DNA from: Fasciola hepatica | Taxonomy: Eukaryota; Platyhelminthes; Trematoda; Plagiorchiida; Fasciolidae | Length of the DNA: 64,000 bases | NCBI GenBank assembly: GCA_948099385.1 | Contig: CANUEZ040000116.1 | Coordinates: forward strand, 14,109,501-14,173,500 | Direction of reading: 5' to 3' | Part shown: in pieces, positions 1 through 10,839 of the stretch | Position numbering within the stretch: the stretch's first letter is position 1 | Layout of the letters: the number at the start of each line of letters is the position of its first letter | Program-made: the position numbers and the translations under genes | Notes under the pieces: generated by a model | What the model was told of the DNA's origin: nothing | Database searches by the model: none | What the model saw: the letters and a program-made list of their open reading frames with translations, nothing else

Positions 1-199
1 GAAGGTTCAAAAACCTATCCCAACTATTGCTACACAGTTGATTAGGCTGTCTAAGAAAGCTTGCAGCTTCCCTAGCTCTTCACTCAGAAGTACAATGCCA
101 CCTTGCTCACACGAGGATGAGGCTATCTTCAGAAAGATTTCAGTAGAAAAAATTAAACAGGAGGGACTAAAGAGGGAAACAATGACGAACACCACTCTC

Positions 200-565
200 C
201 GCGGTTAATTTTAAAGAACAATCGCCTTGATCATGAACTTGGCTTTGCTCCAGTGAGAGGCAGTCTTAGAGAACTGTGCTACCCATTGAGTCCACTGCCG
301 CTTCCAGGTCAAGCAACACAAAGATTGTTGACCTACGGAAGTTTCGTCTGTGTTCTAACATCCGACGAAGAGTAAAGATGTGGTCGATAAGATCCCCGTG
401 GGGTCTGGAAGGGGCTTGGTTCTCAAGGGTGCATCTTTCACGGTGGTTAAATAATCTCTGGAGAATAATCTCCGTAAACAGCTTGGATGCGATAGACCTC
501 CTAGTCAAAAGCTTTTGTGGAAAGAGTTCTTGAAGATCACTCTCTTTTTTCATGCTGACGTCCGT
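200..565 (-). pseudogene. RTE-like LINE, N-terminal part of reverse transcriptase
   Basis: A 95-residue frame (553 to 266) reads as the start of a non-LTR RT: LFNHRERCTLENQAPSRP, then DHIFTLRRMLEHRR, then FVLLDLEAAVDSM. These match the family order: the ENQAGFRPGRG block, the DHIFTLRQ helix, then motif A with its first catalytic aspartate (kept here in LLDLEAAVDS). The motif-A phenylalanine is valine. After the frame ends, the next codons still resemble the family (DCLSL) down to about 200, then the match is lost. Upstream endonuclease and downstream palm motifs are absent, so this is a short truncated copy. Assignment to RTE rather than a neighbouring clade is inference. Confidence 0.8.
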
Positions 566-819
566 TCGGTGTCCAACCTACACGAACTTTAGGGTTGTTT
601 AACAAACAAAAGTGGTTATTTTGCCCCAAAATATGGCAAGGTACAAAAATCCCTCCAGTGAAGACTTGGGACGGAAACGACATATCTATAGTTATTTCTG
701 ACTAAAAATGACCAGAAATCATTGTTGAAAACCACGGCCGTGATAAGATAAAAAATCGGAAAAGTTAGTTAATCAGTTGAAGGATTATGAATACAGCCCA
801 CTCAATAGGTCAGTTAAAT

Positions 820-1130
820 TTGAACAAATTTGCTGTGATTCAGAATGCGTCACACGGGACACGGTCCACCACAGCTCATTGACTACATACGACCAGGAGC
901 TCTAGCCAAACAGGGTCACCTTGAACCAGTAAAACAAAAGCTGGTTGTGACCGGTCGATTTTCGATTTACTAATCATTTCCTCTCATGCAACTACTTATG
1001 TATATCAGTTCTTCAATAAACTTACTGCATGGTTCCGCAGCCTTGGCGTTCTTGTTGTTTCGATTTGCATATTTCTGGGCTGGAGTGTTTTCAAGGCGTT
1101 TTATCAATACGAGTATAGCGATTAGTACAA
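820..1130 (+). repeat. Repeat A, copy 1 (LTR-like)
   Basis: This stretch aligns by eye with 59710-60033 in the same orientation. Shared blocks include CACACGGGACACGG (CACACGTGACACGG in the other copy), TTACTAATCATTTCCTCT, and GCAGCCTTGG followed by TTCTGGGCTGG. An AATAAA-like signal lies at about 1015. Length, AT-rich middle and polyadenylation-like signal suit a solo LTR, but no internal region or target duplication was identified. The match shows it is a dispersed repeat; its class is inference. Confidence 0.5.
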
Positions 1131-2000
1131 AACTTTCCCACCAAAACAAGTCAGATCAAGTCAAAATGTGGGCTTACTTATCCCAATCTGTGGATTTCCA
1201 GCACTAAGCTTATGGGTACGTTAGTCATTGCATAACCTTGTAGTACATTCGAACTGTTAAGAAGAACATAACGAATACATGATTCAAGCGGCGGTGGAAA
1301 AAATGAAAACAAAGTGACGTAAGACAAAGTGTTTTCAAATTCACCAGTTTCCAGTAATAGACTATTGAGGTATCTTGCAAGATAGGAAAAGACAGATAAA
1401 ATGTGTTAAATATGTGATATGGTATCCGGCTTAGACGGTCACGCGGATGATCGATCGATTCCCATTGAAGTCCTACGTTCACTAGCTCCTGGACAGTTTG
1501 CTGTTTACGGTGTACAGTGCAATGCTATCCCATAGTCAATATGCTTATTGCTGAACACAAGAATGTGATCTTGTTTTAACTCATTGGTGGAGTTTCCTGA
1601 TTGGCCAGCTCATTTGGTGATGGGTGACACACGTCCATCGGCTGATAACTGGAGATTGTGTCGAACTCGGTATGAGGATTTTTGGACGCTGTCGGCTGTG
1701 TAGCACGAATCAAAGACCATTCAGCTTGCTTTATTTCATCACACTGTTAAACCGGCGGTTTTTCGCATCAAAGTGGCTTTAAGTATGATTCCGACGAGTA
1801 CAGCGGTGACTGGACGAGGGTTATCTTTAAACTCGGATAATACTACCTAGGGAAGTGCAACAAAACATACCAGCAAATTTTCTTTCTAACCAACGGACGC
1901 AGAAGTAGGATGAATCATTTGACCTTTTGTGTAGTCCTTACTAATATTGGCACGATCGGGTAATTTTTGCGCCTGCTTAGAAGCAAGCCTCGTGCGGAAT
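1131..2000. other. No recognisable feature
   Basis: No frame here resembles a known family. It lies directly upstream of the gypsy relic, so it may hold a decayed 5' LTR and the first part of gag, but I could not match it to the 3' flank (4770-5230). Confidence 0.4.
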
Positions 2001-2006
2001 TAGATA

Positions 2007-2249
2007 GTGATGGGGTTACTCGATCCCCATGGGATTGAAAGATGGTCGAATATTCCGAAATCAACACTCCAGCAGTGTGTCAATATCTGCGGAGGTGAAG
2101 AAACACCTGAAAAACGCTTGGAGACTTCGAATGCTTCAGAACCTCACGGTCTGCTCAAAACAACATTAGAGAAAAGCCGGGAGCCAAAGACAGAATGTCG
2201 GTTTTGTGGCAGACTACACTTCATGGAAAGAGACAACAAGCCGGCGTAG
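2007..2249 (+). pseudogene. Gypsy gag nucleocapsid remnant (zinc knuckle)
   Basis: In the 80-residue frame the segment TECRFCGRLHFMERDNKPA (C64, C67, H71) keeps the Cys-x2-Cys-x3-His core of the retroelement zinc knuckle, followed by the usual basic spacer. The final cysteine falls after a stop codon at 2247-2249, where the reading continues GKVRD. In an active element this domain binds the RNA genome within the particle. The rest of gag is not recognisable. Confidence 0.55.
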
Positions 2250-2414
2250 GGTAAAGTCCGTGATACCTATAAGAATCTCAGTCATTTCCGTCCAAATATT
2301 CTTCAAAGGAGGTAATAGATTCCTTCGTTCACCATATATCTGATAATGTCTGATATTACTTGAAAAAACATGGCACCATTTTTGAAAAAAATTGGAAAAG
2401 GTTCTGAGAATGGT

Positions 2415-3230
2415 GAGACTGCACGTAAATGAGTCCGCAGAACTAGCAGCACTACCGAAAAATTGTGTCACTTACTCATCTAGAGAACTATCTGAACAGG
2501 AGTTGAATGTCCTTATCTTGAAAGACGTCCTGGTTCAAGGTCGATGAATTGAAAGATGGGGTGAGTCAAATCGTGATCGTGACGAAAACATCTGGGAAAA
2601 TTCGCGTTTGTCTTGATCCCAAACCATTAAACAAGGCACTCAGAAGAGACCACTTTTCGTTACTTGTTTTGACGATATTCTTTCTGAGTTATCAAAACCC
2701 ACGGTGCTTTACCAAAGTTGATCTGGCCTCAGCCTTTTGGCATTTACAAAACGGACGAAGCCTCGAGGTATTTGAACACGTTTGGCACACCCTATGGCCG
2801 GTATCGTTGGCAGCGACTACCCTCGACCTGAAGGATTCTCCAAGCAGTGGACAACTTACTGCGCAGCAGATAATATTCCAGTTTTCGGAAAAAACATCGA
2901 GGAACACAACAGAAGGTTCGATCCTTTTCTGCATCGATGTATCCGTGATGGAATTAGGCTGAGACAAGACAAGTTGAAGTTTCGCCAAACAGAAATCAAG
3001 TTCCACGGCCACATTATCATAATCGCAGGAATCAAAGCGGATCCGGAAGAGATAAGCGAGGTAACCGACTTGCCTGCGTCAGCCGATACGAAAGGGATCC
3101 CACTTTTTAACTGGATGATCAACTATATGAGCTGGTTTTTCATCAGAGTTAGCAGAATTTATGAGACCAATCTGCCGAATAACACACAACGAAGAAACGC
3201 GGATGTGGGCAGAAGAACAGCAATTAGCAT
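2415..3230 (+). pseudogene. Gypsy reverse transcriptase remnant
   Basis: It starts near HVNESAELAALP (about 2422), then KIRVCLDPKPLNKAL (2596 on), then motif A in CFTKVDLASAFWHLQ (about 2703), with the catalytic aspartate kept in VDLASAF. After a frameshift near 2780 the frame to 3234 holds the region after motif C: GKNIEEHNRRFDPFL, GIRLRQDKLKF, ADPEEISEVTDLPA and MINYMSWF, the usual connection towards RNase H. The YxDD box itself is degraded: positions 2854-2880 read TYCAADNIP. Polymerase activity would be lost. Confidence 0.85.
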
Positions 3231-3600
3231 TTGATCGTATCAAGCAGCTTATCGTGAAGGCCCCAATCTAAGCATATTATGATCACGGCTTACCCACATG
3301 CATACAATGGGATATTAGTTAACATGGTTTAGGAGCTTTTTTGTTACAAAATGGACACCCTCTTGGCTATCGTAGTAGTACGTCAACTGTTTGTGAATAG
3401 AAATATGCGCAACTCGAGAAGGAATTACTGGCCTTTGCGTATGCTCCAGAGAAATTCAGTAACTGCATCTATGGCCGACTTACGAACATATACTCAGATC
3501 ACAAGCCATTGCTCGCGATCGTGGACAAGCCATTGTGTTGAACTTTTTGGAGGCTGCAATCGATACTAGTACGTCTCCAAAAGAGTATCTACTAACTACA
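3231..3600 (+). pseudogene. Gypsy RNase H remnant
   Basis: The frame carries YAQLEKELLAFAYAPEKF (about 3406-3460), which includes the glutamate of the family's catalytic set, then NCIYGRLTN and SDHKPLLAIVDKP (about 3500-3537) with the downstream aspartate. This is the tether-plus-RNase H arrangement of Ty3/gypsy pol. A stop near 3322 and a frame change separate it from the RT. It removes the RNA strand of the hybrid in an active element; here it is a fossil. Confidence 0.8.
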
Positions 3601-4760
3601 TTGTCAGCAAGGAAAGCGGACGTTTATAGTTGATAAACTCTCATGGGCTACACTACCGAATACGGAAGACAAACGTAGAAAAGAAACGGTGAATATTACC
3701 CTGGCGGTCACAGAATCTAAATCACCCTAAATCTGGAATACCTCGATAACAGATCTGTTAAATAGATCGTGGTAGATCGCAAGCGACTCGATCAGTTCGA
3801 TCAACGGAGAACGAGAGAACTGATAGAGATGCGCCTAATACCTGACCAACCCCAGCTAATTGCGGAGTTGGATATCTTTTATCATCGGAAGGACAGTTAA
3901 GTAGTGACTGTTGAGTACTACAGTGATTTCTTCGGAGTTGACCTTCTGAGAACAGGAACAACAGCGGAAATTATCGACAAAATGCTGGCTAACTTTGAGT
4001 CTCATGGAATCCCGATTTCAGTGATTCCCGATAGTGGTCCTCAGTTTCGAAGCATGGAATCCCAATAATTCTCAGAGATGTGCATTTCAACCATCATACC
4101 ATCAATCCTTATCACTGTCGGTTCAGCTTTAAAGCAGGGAGCGCTATCAAGCAGCCGAAGAAGAACTCAAGCAGTGCAAGGCCTAGGGCAACGATCCATT
4201 TATCCCTCTACTTGATCTTAAAAATATGTCTTCTGCAACAGTTGGGACAAGCCCAAAGAAACGCATATTTGAAAGACGGATGCGCTCTACCCTAGCCGTT
4301 TGAGCTGCATTAGTGGATCCGGATTTCACAGAGCTTTCAGTAACCAAATTGAAATTAAAAAGCGTACGGCGATGCAGAAAAATGTTTTACCTTCGGGGCA
4401 ACAAACCGAAGCATCCACTCAAGCCGAGTGATACAATCTGAATTCAACCAATAGAACCAACAGAAAAATCCTGGACGAAAAGAGAGCTGCTATCTCGACT
4501 AATAGATGCATCATACCTATTACGCTCTGAAGGTCGTCGGATAAGAAGGAATGGGGTGCATCTGAGAAAATCAGAGGAAGGCGATGATGGAAAAGACGAA
4601 AACAATGAGGGAGACACTGGATATGTGGAGGAGGAAACCGAGAAGGGGGGGGGGGGGGGGAAGAGACTGATGCAGATAGCTCTATAAAATTGTCAGCAGG
4701 GGAGGAGCACTCACCATCCAGAACGCGGAATGAACAAAGTTACCATCGGGTGTACAAGCA
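3601..4760 (+). pseudogene. Gypsy integrase remnant with acidic tail
   Basis: KLSWATLPNTEDKRR (about 3631) marks the stretch before the integrase zinc-binding region. VEYYSDFFGVDLLRTGTT (about 3912) and GIPISVIPDSGPQF (about 4010-4050) are two blocks of the catalytic core, and the second aspartate is kept in PDSGPQF. The C-terminal part gives RRNGVHLRKSEEGDDG (about 4545-4590), the conserved end of the integrase in this lineage, then an acidic tail. Stops are frequent after 4060. No active-site glutamate could be placed. Confidence 0.75.
4645..4660 (+). repeat. Sixteen-base G run
   Basis: An uninterrupted run of G lies inside the acidic tail of the gypsy integrase. It probably arose by slippage from purine-rich Glu/Gly codons. 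The true length may differ from the assembly. Confidence 0.9.
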
Positions 4761-5229
4761 GAAGCTTTTACAACAGGAAAGATATGTTGTATATGATTTT
4801 GTTTTACCACATCAGTGCCGACTGCTGACTGGTTAACAGGAGATTTAGTTTGGATCATTCTGAACAGAGCAATTTGATTAGTGCAAACTGAGCTTTACAA
4901 ACCCCCGAGGAATTAGCAATAATTTAGATTTCCTTGTTGCACGCTGAAGCAGTACGCGGATTTCTTTTCCTGAAGAAGTGGCTTTTGACGTAAACGATGG
5001 GAAGTTTTCCTCTAGTGAGACAAGCTGTATTTACACCTGGCGATTGAGAAAGTAACGCATCCAGTTAGATGCACATGCAGGGGGTGAGTCGAGTACGAAA
5101 AGATAACGGTGCAAAGTTTTCGCATGAAGAGAAGTGCCCTTCTGTATGGGAAATGGTCACATTATGACGGGAGATACCAATGCATCGTGATATAACTTTG
5201 ACAGATGTGAGCAAAATGTTAGACTTTTT
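4761..5229. other. No recognisable feature
   Basis: The sequence between the gypsy relic and the LINE RT. The 3' LTR of the gypsy element would be expected at its start, but I see no matching copy upstream. Confidence 0.4.
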
Positions 5230-6330
5230 TCAAAGAGCAGCAAGGATAACAGGGCGACCGTAAATGAGGTGTGGTGTCACGAAAAAATACACAAAACATT
5301 CTATAAGATACTGTGGAATATGTAAAAGTCTCGGGCATAGAATATAAAATGATAACCGTCGAATCGTTGTGAAAGTAATGATTATGTGCTGGGACCGGGT
5401 GAGATCTTGTGAAATGGTTATGCCAAAATAATTTACTGACAGAACTTTAGGAATCACCTTGTTGTCTCTATATATAAGAACGGCAACTACCTTTGATTGA
5501 AGGTAGAAGCCCCCCTCTCCCTTGGAAAGTCAAAATAGAACGTCATTGCTTGTGGATACATTAGGAGATAAAAGTGACGAAATGAACCATTTGATAGTAG
5601 AAGATAAGGCCTAGCTGAGTTTGGAGGATCTACATTTACCGTCAGATTCGGTCCCAGTTGCTAAATCAGCGCCGTACTCAACTAGAAGATCATCAGAAGC
5701 TTTAGATAAGTCACGAATGTGAAATGAAAGAAAAGGCAGAAAATAAAAGGCACCCTGAAGGGTTCCTGCATTTACGTGTAGGGAATCAGAGGTGTCTCTT
5801 TTGAGTGCAGTAAACTGAGTTCTGTCAGTGGAATAATCTCGAATCAGTGACAACAGACATGGAGATAAGCTTGCGTTCTGCAACACTGATAGCAGTAGAG
5901 TCTTATCAGCTCAGCTAAATGTAATGCTTTAATCAGGAAAACACATACAAAAAGACTTGCTGGGAGTATGAAATCGAGTTAACGGAATATGCTAGGGCGT
6001 CTAGTGCGGAAACCTAGATACGGTAAGCTAACTGTTAACTGTTCCCAATATCGATGCACGGCTTAATGCTTTTGGGAACAAGTTTTTCCAATACTTTCGG
6101 AAGAAGAAAACGTCACTCCATTGGGCAAACTTTACCGATTTCTCTTTTGTTTTTAGGGGTGATACGAACCGGCCCCCGGCAGCCAGCAAAGGTGCTTTCT
6201 TTGACGCATTTGTTAAACAGTACTGCAAGAAGTCCAGCTACGCATGAGGCACACCCCATAAGGACGGTTGATTGAAGCTTGTCAGATCCCAAAGCTCTCC
6301 TGGTTTTGACTCCTTTCAACTCGGTTCGAA
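5230..6330 (-). pseudogene. Jockey/CR1-like LINE reverse transcriptase remnant
   Basis: Reading 6320 to 5230 on the minus strand gives the RT in order over three frames. GSDKLQSTVLMGCASCVAG and then FNKCVKESTF are the fingers. RITPKNKREIGKVCP leads into the FRPIS-type block near 6130. SPCLLSLIRDYSTDRTQFT and VNAGTLQGAFYFLPF (5850-5740) are motif B. Motif C follows at 5657-5692. The thumb (5457-5230) holds YFGITISQDLTRSQHI and FFVTPHLIYGRPV. Motif C reads VEYGADLATG, a damaged form of the YADD box. Endonuclease and 3' end are not visible. The clade is an inference from block style. Confidence 0.85.
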
Positions 6331-8195
6331 CTTAGCTGGAGTGACAAGAAATGCATCTAGGTTTGTGCCAGGCCCAAAATTGAATCCCGGTGTATTCAGT
6401 GTGGATGGTGTATAAAACAATAAATGGAGCTCTGTAGTCAATTTATGAAGTATCTGTTGTGCGAAGCCCATACCCCAGAGCCTTTCCGTCGTGTTTCAAA
6501 TTTGGCGATGACTGGAGCTTCCAGGCATAGTTTCTGTACACAGCCTTTCCAACGTATTGGTTGCAGATTGAAGTAAACATGTTTTAGCTTCACTAACTTG
6601 TGATTTCCAGTCACGTAAGTATATTCTTCCTGTCGTCTTAATGTTTTCTAGTAGAGTGACGAGAATCTGCTGAGCCGGATGTAAATCTACTCAAATGGGA
6701 GATAAGTATCATAACGTAAGTTCAAATAACTTGTCAGCGGATCACAGCAAATAAGGAAATCAGAATTGTAGAACTGATCAAAACCAGGGTCCAAAACGAT
6801 TTTTCGTAGCTATGTCAGGTTTTCTGGGTTGTGTTGCCTAGGGAGAATCATGCGGTCAAAAGACAGAGTATGTAGTGTGACTTGAAGTAAATCTTGAGGT
6901 AAGCCTTGGTGATACATTGACCGGAGCTGGGTAAAAGAGCCTCCCCATGGAAAGAGATAACGCCTGCGGAGTTGAAAAATTAGAAGTGGAGCTGCCAGTT
7001 CTCTGCTATGAACGTGTAGGCGAGTACAGAGTTACTATCCAAAAAGCAAGATGGTGATATATAAAGGTTCGTGGTAATAATCGATCGATATCTGCTGAAG
7101 AGTCGTGATTTGCATTTCCCCGATAAGTAAGCAATTTGTCTGTCTCAATGCAAGTAACCTTTTCGAAGGCTTGCACCAGAAATGTTTGATGTACGTGGGG
7201 CGGCCTTTTCTATCATTCTGATACTGACAGATACGAACAATCCGGTGAAAGATGTATAGTTCGAGCTCGATTAGCCAGTCATCAGTATCAGAATGTAGGC
7301 CAGTTTCTTGCAGCTACGATAATTCTGAAGCAGAAATTCCGCCAAGTAGCTAATTTTCCCCAACAGCCAACTCACGTTGGTTGAAAGGATAACAAATCTT
7401 GATACTTTTTATGGTCTGAATAGCGTGAAGCTACCTGACCGTCAGAGTGGTGTTTTGAGTGATGTCATATTGTTTCAGCTTCAGTATTTTATATTTGTTA
7501 AATACCTGTTAGGAGAATTTTTCGATAATTCCACAATCGCGTGATAATAATACCTGTGGTGTTTCAAAAACTCCGGGGAGTAGGTAATCATAATAACCAC
7601 ATAATGAAATAGAGTTAAACGATAATTTTAACGGCATGGGTATACACTGATAAAAGCACCAATGAGCATAAAAAGCACGCCCGAATTTGGGGTCCTCACC
7701 ATGATCAACAAATTAGGATAGAGAAATAGTCAGTTACTACAGTTTTGTTCATCTCAGTGACATAAATCTGACCACTGCTTGTTTTTTTTCTTGTTTACCT
7801 TTTTAGATTAGTTTTGGATATCAGGTGGTGATCGAATATGGTACTGGTCAATCGTCCATAACTGTCAAGGATGCTGATCTGCTCAGTATAACCAGAACCA
7901 TGCAGCTGTGTTTTCAGGAGTTATTAACGCATTCGTGTTGATTGTTCATGAATTAACGAACTTGAAAAGTCTACGTTCATTCTGAAAGAAACTCAGTCTC
8001 CTACTTCGGTGAAAGATGATGTAGAGGTATTGGATGAATATAAGATAGTTTGCTTACATTCCTCTTCATGTAGGCTTCACTCTGAAGCAGGGAAAAGTAT
8101 AAGTGGGTGGTCTACTAGAATGTATTGAAGACAGTGAACTAGAGAAGTAACTGACCTGTCAATCAGTCAGCTTCATGGGGAATGGAAAGGTAACC
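6331..8195. other. No recognisable feature
   Basis: No open frame above 60 residues with family resemblance. The proximal part could be the decayed endonuclease of the minus-strand LINE at 5230-6330, but no endonuclease motif was seen. Confidence 0.4.
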
Positions 8196-8199
8196 TTTT

Positions 8200-8895
8200 T
8201 AAGTAGTCTCTATGACAGAGTAGCCTTTTGCACCATCAAAGCTGGCGTTATGTTGGCCCTATACTTAGTCTTGTCCCAGCACTGGGAACCTGAACCAGGG
8301 CAGTTACGTTTCACCCGGTGGGTGGATACAGCATGAAATTTATTTACACATGGATAAGACTCGTTCATCTATCTATTAGCTTTATACATCCATGGCTTCA
8401 AATTCGCATGCGCTTGCCCATCGTTGGTCGAGTGTACAGTGTGGCTGTTAGGTTCAAGCTCATATCTGGCTCAGAAAATAGGTCTACGCTTCCGGATGTT
8501 GCATGGTTGATCATCAACTTTTTTGCAGTAATGCTCGGCCGTGATGGAAATATCATGTCAGAAAGTGTCAGGTTGAATAAGAGGTTGGTCTCCAAAGACA
8601 GAGCTCAATTCAAACAGGTTACCTTTCTCGGAACATGCTTTGCGCATACCCATAGATAGACTTCTTTGGAGTGTGAATTCTTGTCCGAAGCACCTGGCGA
8701 CTGCAGATGAGAAGACCAAGACATAATGAACAAGTACAAAACTTCAGTCAGTGACCTAGTCCTACAGCAGCTTACCAGGCCTCCGTGTGGAGATTCACCA
8801 GATAATTCTTTTGGGTGGTTAGAAGAAATGGGTGCCATGGTTTAATACCTCAGTCGATGGTGTAGTTGCATTCCATTTCGCGGCACTCATCCACG
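8200..8895 (+). pseudogene. RTE-like LINE, thumb and C-terminal tail
   Basis: The frame 8318-8659 contains RLPIVGRVYSVAVRF, the GRVY-AAVR block that follows the palm in RTE-type ORF2, then ISGSENRSTL (the YGSETW region). VTFLGTCFAH stands where the family has its RWLGHVLRM block. Downstream in another frame come GWLEEMGAMV and SRWCSCIP (about 8815-8875), matching the WLE..-DMA-...RW-SC tail. The nucleotides CGATGGTGTAGTTGCATTC match the equivalent point of the copy at 28600-29060. Several frameshifts; 5' truncated, as is usual for LINE insertions. Confidence 0.65.
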
Positions 8896-9300
8896 TCATT
8901 GAAGATCCCCAACCTTCTGGTGGGCGAATCTCCTGGACCCCGACGCACCCCACTCGGCCAAGCCCACTGGTCAATTAGACACATCCCCCAATCACTACGC
9001 AAATCACATGCAAATATTCCGTACATGGGCATTTGTTTAACAAGCCCCAATGGCCATAGCATGTGTAGATTGGTTGTTTTTTCCTAGTGTTTATCATCCA
9101 CGCCTAAACTCATCAGTGCTGATTCATCGTTTCCACCACATTCCAGAAATGTTGCTGCGATATCGATGTTAGAGCCCCGACAGCCATCACGTGTCTTCTA
9201 TCCGTAATAACTGCATTTTTATGACACATAAAGGATGGGCATAACTGTTGCTGTGTTTTCCTTTATAGAAGACGTTCGAGGGCGGCTAGTGAACGTGTCT
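8896..9300. other. No recognisable feature
   Basis: Possible 3' untranslated tail of the RTE copy just upstream. Both strands of 8850-9087 are open for about 70 codons, but neither product resembles anything known to me. Confidence 0.35.
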
Positions 9301-10243
9301 TCTACGCAGTCTGGCGGCGAAATATCGACGTTATCCCCTCTCTCGGACGAATAGAGAAGACGCAAGTCGGTTTACAGGTGCAAGGTGTATTCTATATATA
9401 TCGTGGCACTGAGGCAGTACCGATACGAGAAATACACCAAACGGAAATGAGCGCAACGGCTGTGCAGGAAACGAACCACGAGCGTGTACAATCGGCGGAA
9501 GACCGAAAGTGAAAGTGATTCGAAACGAGTTCGACGGAAACCTCGGAAAAGTCAGTCCAGTCGAACGCCCGCAACCGAACAAAACAATGAGGTCGATGTC
9601 AAACGTCAGGAAAGATCGTAGAGAAAATAGGTCTAAAATGATGTCCAGAAAACGGTCATTTTCTCAGAACGATCGAGGTCACTACAGAAGCCCCCCGCTA
9701 GAAATCTTGGCAAGCTTTCCAAAAATGTCAAAGAGGAGAAAGCATACAAAAGATATTCGTGCGTGTGGATACGTGCAAAATACGTGAATGTAGCTGTGCT
9801 GTAGGCTGCCGACGGGCAGAATCCGTGGTAAGCAGGAACTGTAGGATGATGGTCGAGCGTAAATCAGATTCGTTGCCAATGACTTCGGTCGCCTGAATCG
9901 TCATCAAGGTGTGCCACACCAATAACGTCCAGCGTCGGGTAACCGTTAACCAATATGATATCCGGAAGCCAAATCGGTAGGTTTGTCAGTGGCAAGGAAC
10001 GACAATGATAGGGCCGATGCAGAATGCAAACGTTGGTGCCAAAATTCTCCAGATTTCATGGGACCGGCGAAGTGTGCCATATGGCGAGGTTCCATGAAAC
10101 GAAAAGAAACGAAAAACTGGTGTAGCAACCGCAATGGACTTGACTAGAATACAGTAATAACTAATGAAGTATGTTAAATCGTGTCGAAACGATAAACACG
10201 AAAGTTATTACTGCGAAGTGCAATGGTTAAGATCGTGTTTGAC
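9301..10243. other. Flank of gypsy integrase tail, unassigned
   Basis: It lies downstream of the minus-strand integrase tail, where an LTR would be expected. A basic 92-residue plus-strand frame (9509-9787) and overlapping minus-strand frames are open, but none shows a known motif. No LTR could be paired. Confidence 0.35.
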
Positions 10244-10835
10244 CTAGTCGCGAAAACGTGCTGGGCAAACGATCTTCCGACCGGAACGGGAGACGGGAGC
10301 CTCATTCACGGACGGGTTCGTAGGTGTGCTCTGCTGACTTGAACGTGAGACGATAGCCTTATTCGAAGTCGTAGCAGGCAACGCTAACTGCAGACCTTGA
10401 CGTGACACGGAAGTGTCGTCAACAGGTAGTGCAGGGTTAACATCGAATTTCATGTCAGCGGGCGACACGCTGTCATCAACGTACGCGGATTTGAGACGAT
10501 CGATGCTAACGGTATCGACGCGACCGTGTCGATCAACCTTAAAGGTCTTATCGTGACGAGAAATCACGCGAAATGGACCTACGTAAGGCTGTTGTACCGG
10601 TTTCCGTACCGAATCAACACGAATGAATACATGCGAACAAGTTTCGAGTTCGGTCGGAACAAAAACCTGTCGTCGCTGTATTCGAGTCTGCGCCGGAGCG
10701 AGATTTTGCATGTAAGTAGACAAACGGTGAACGTAAGTCTGTACGGCAAGTGAGTCTGTACTCCGTGGCGTAAAGAATTCCCCAGGCAGTCGTAATGTCG
10801 TGCCTTAGACAAGTTCTACTGACAATGGACAATCA
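10244..10835 (-). pseudogene. Ty3/gypsy integrase C-terminal fragment
   Basis: The 159-residue frame (10723-10244) holds the integrase C-terminal GPY/F module: RVDSVRKPVQQPYVGPFRVI, then FKVDRHGRVDTVSIDRLKSA, the strand that closes the SH3-like fold and normally ends in DRLKPA. A proline/serine-rich tail with RSGRKIVCPARFRD follows, the usual end of pol in this group. Just upstream in a second frame, RHGVQTHLPYRL and the TALRLPGEF-type block (about 10760-10800) belong to the same protein. The catalytic core further upstream is missing. Of a different subfamily from the 2-4.8 kb element. Confidence 0.85.
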
Positions 10836-10839
10836 GATA

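Larger units (their letters stand above)
2007..4760 (+). mobile_element. Decayed Ty3/gypsy (Mag-like) retrotransposon, gag to integrase
   Basis: The order is gag zinc knuckle, a weak protease interval, RT, RNase H, integrase and an acidic C-terminal tail, all on the plus strand but spread over several frames with stops. That order (RT before integrase) is the Ty3/gypsy arrangement. The zinc-knuckle spacing and the RT phrase KIRVCLDPKPLNKAL fit the Mag-type lineage common in flatworms. No LTR pair could be recognised on either side, so the true boundaries are unknown. The element is certainly inactive. Confidence 0.85.

Noticed and set aside
9509..9787. Basic Arg/Lys/Ser-rich 92-codon frame as a possible nucleic-acid-binding protein
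   Set aside because: It lies in the flank of a decayed gypsy element, both strands are open, and no motif is present.
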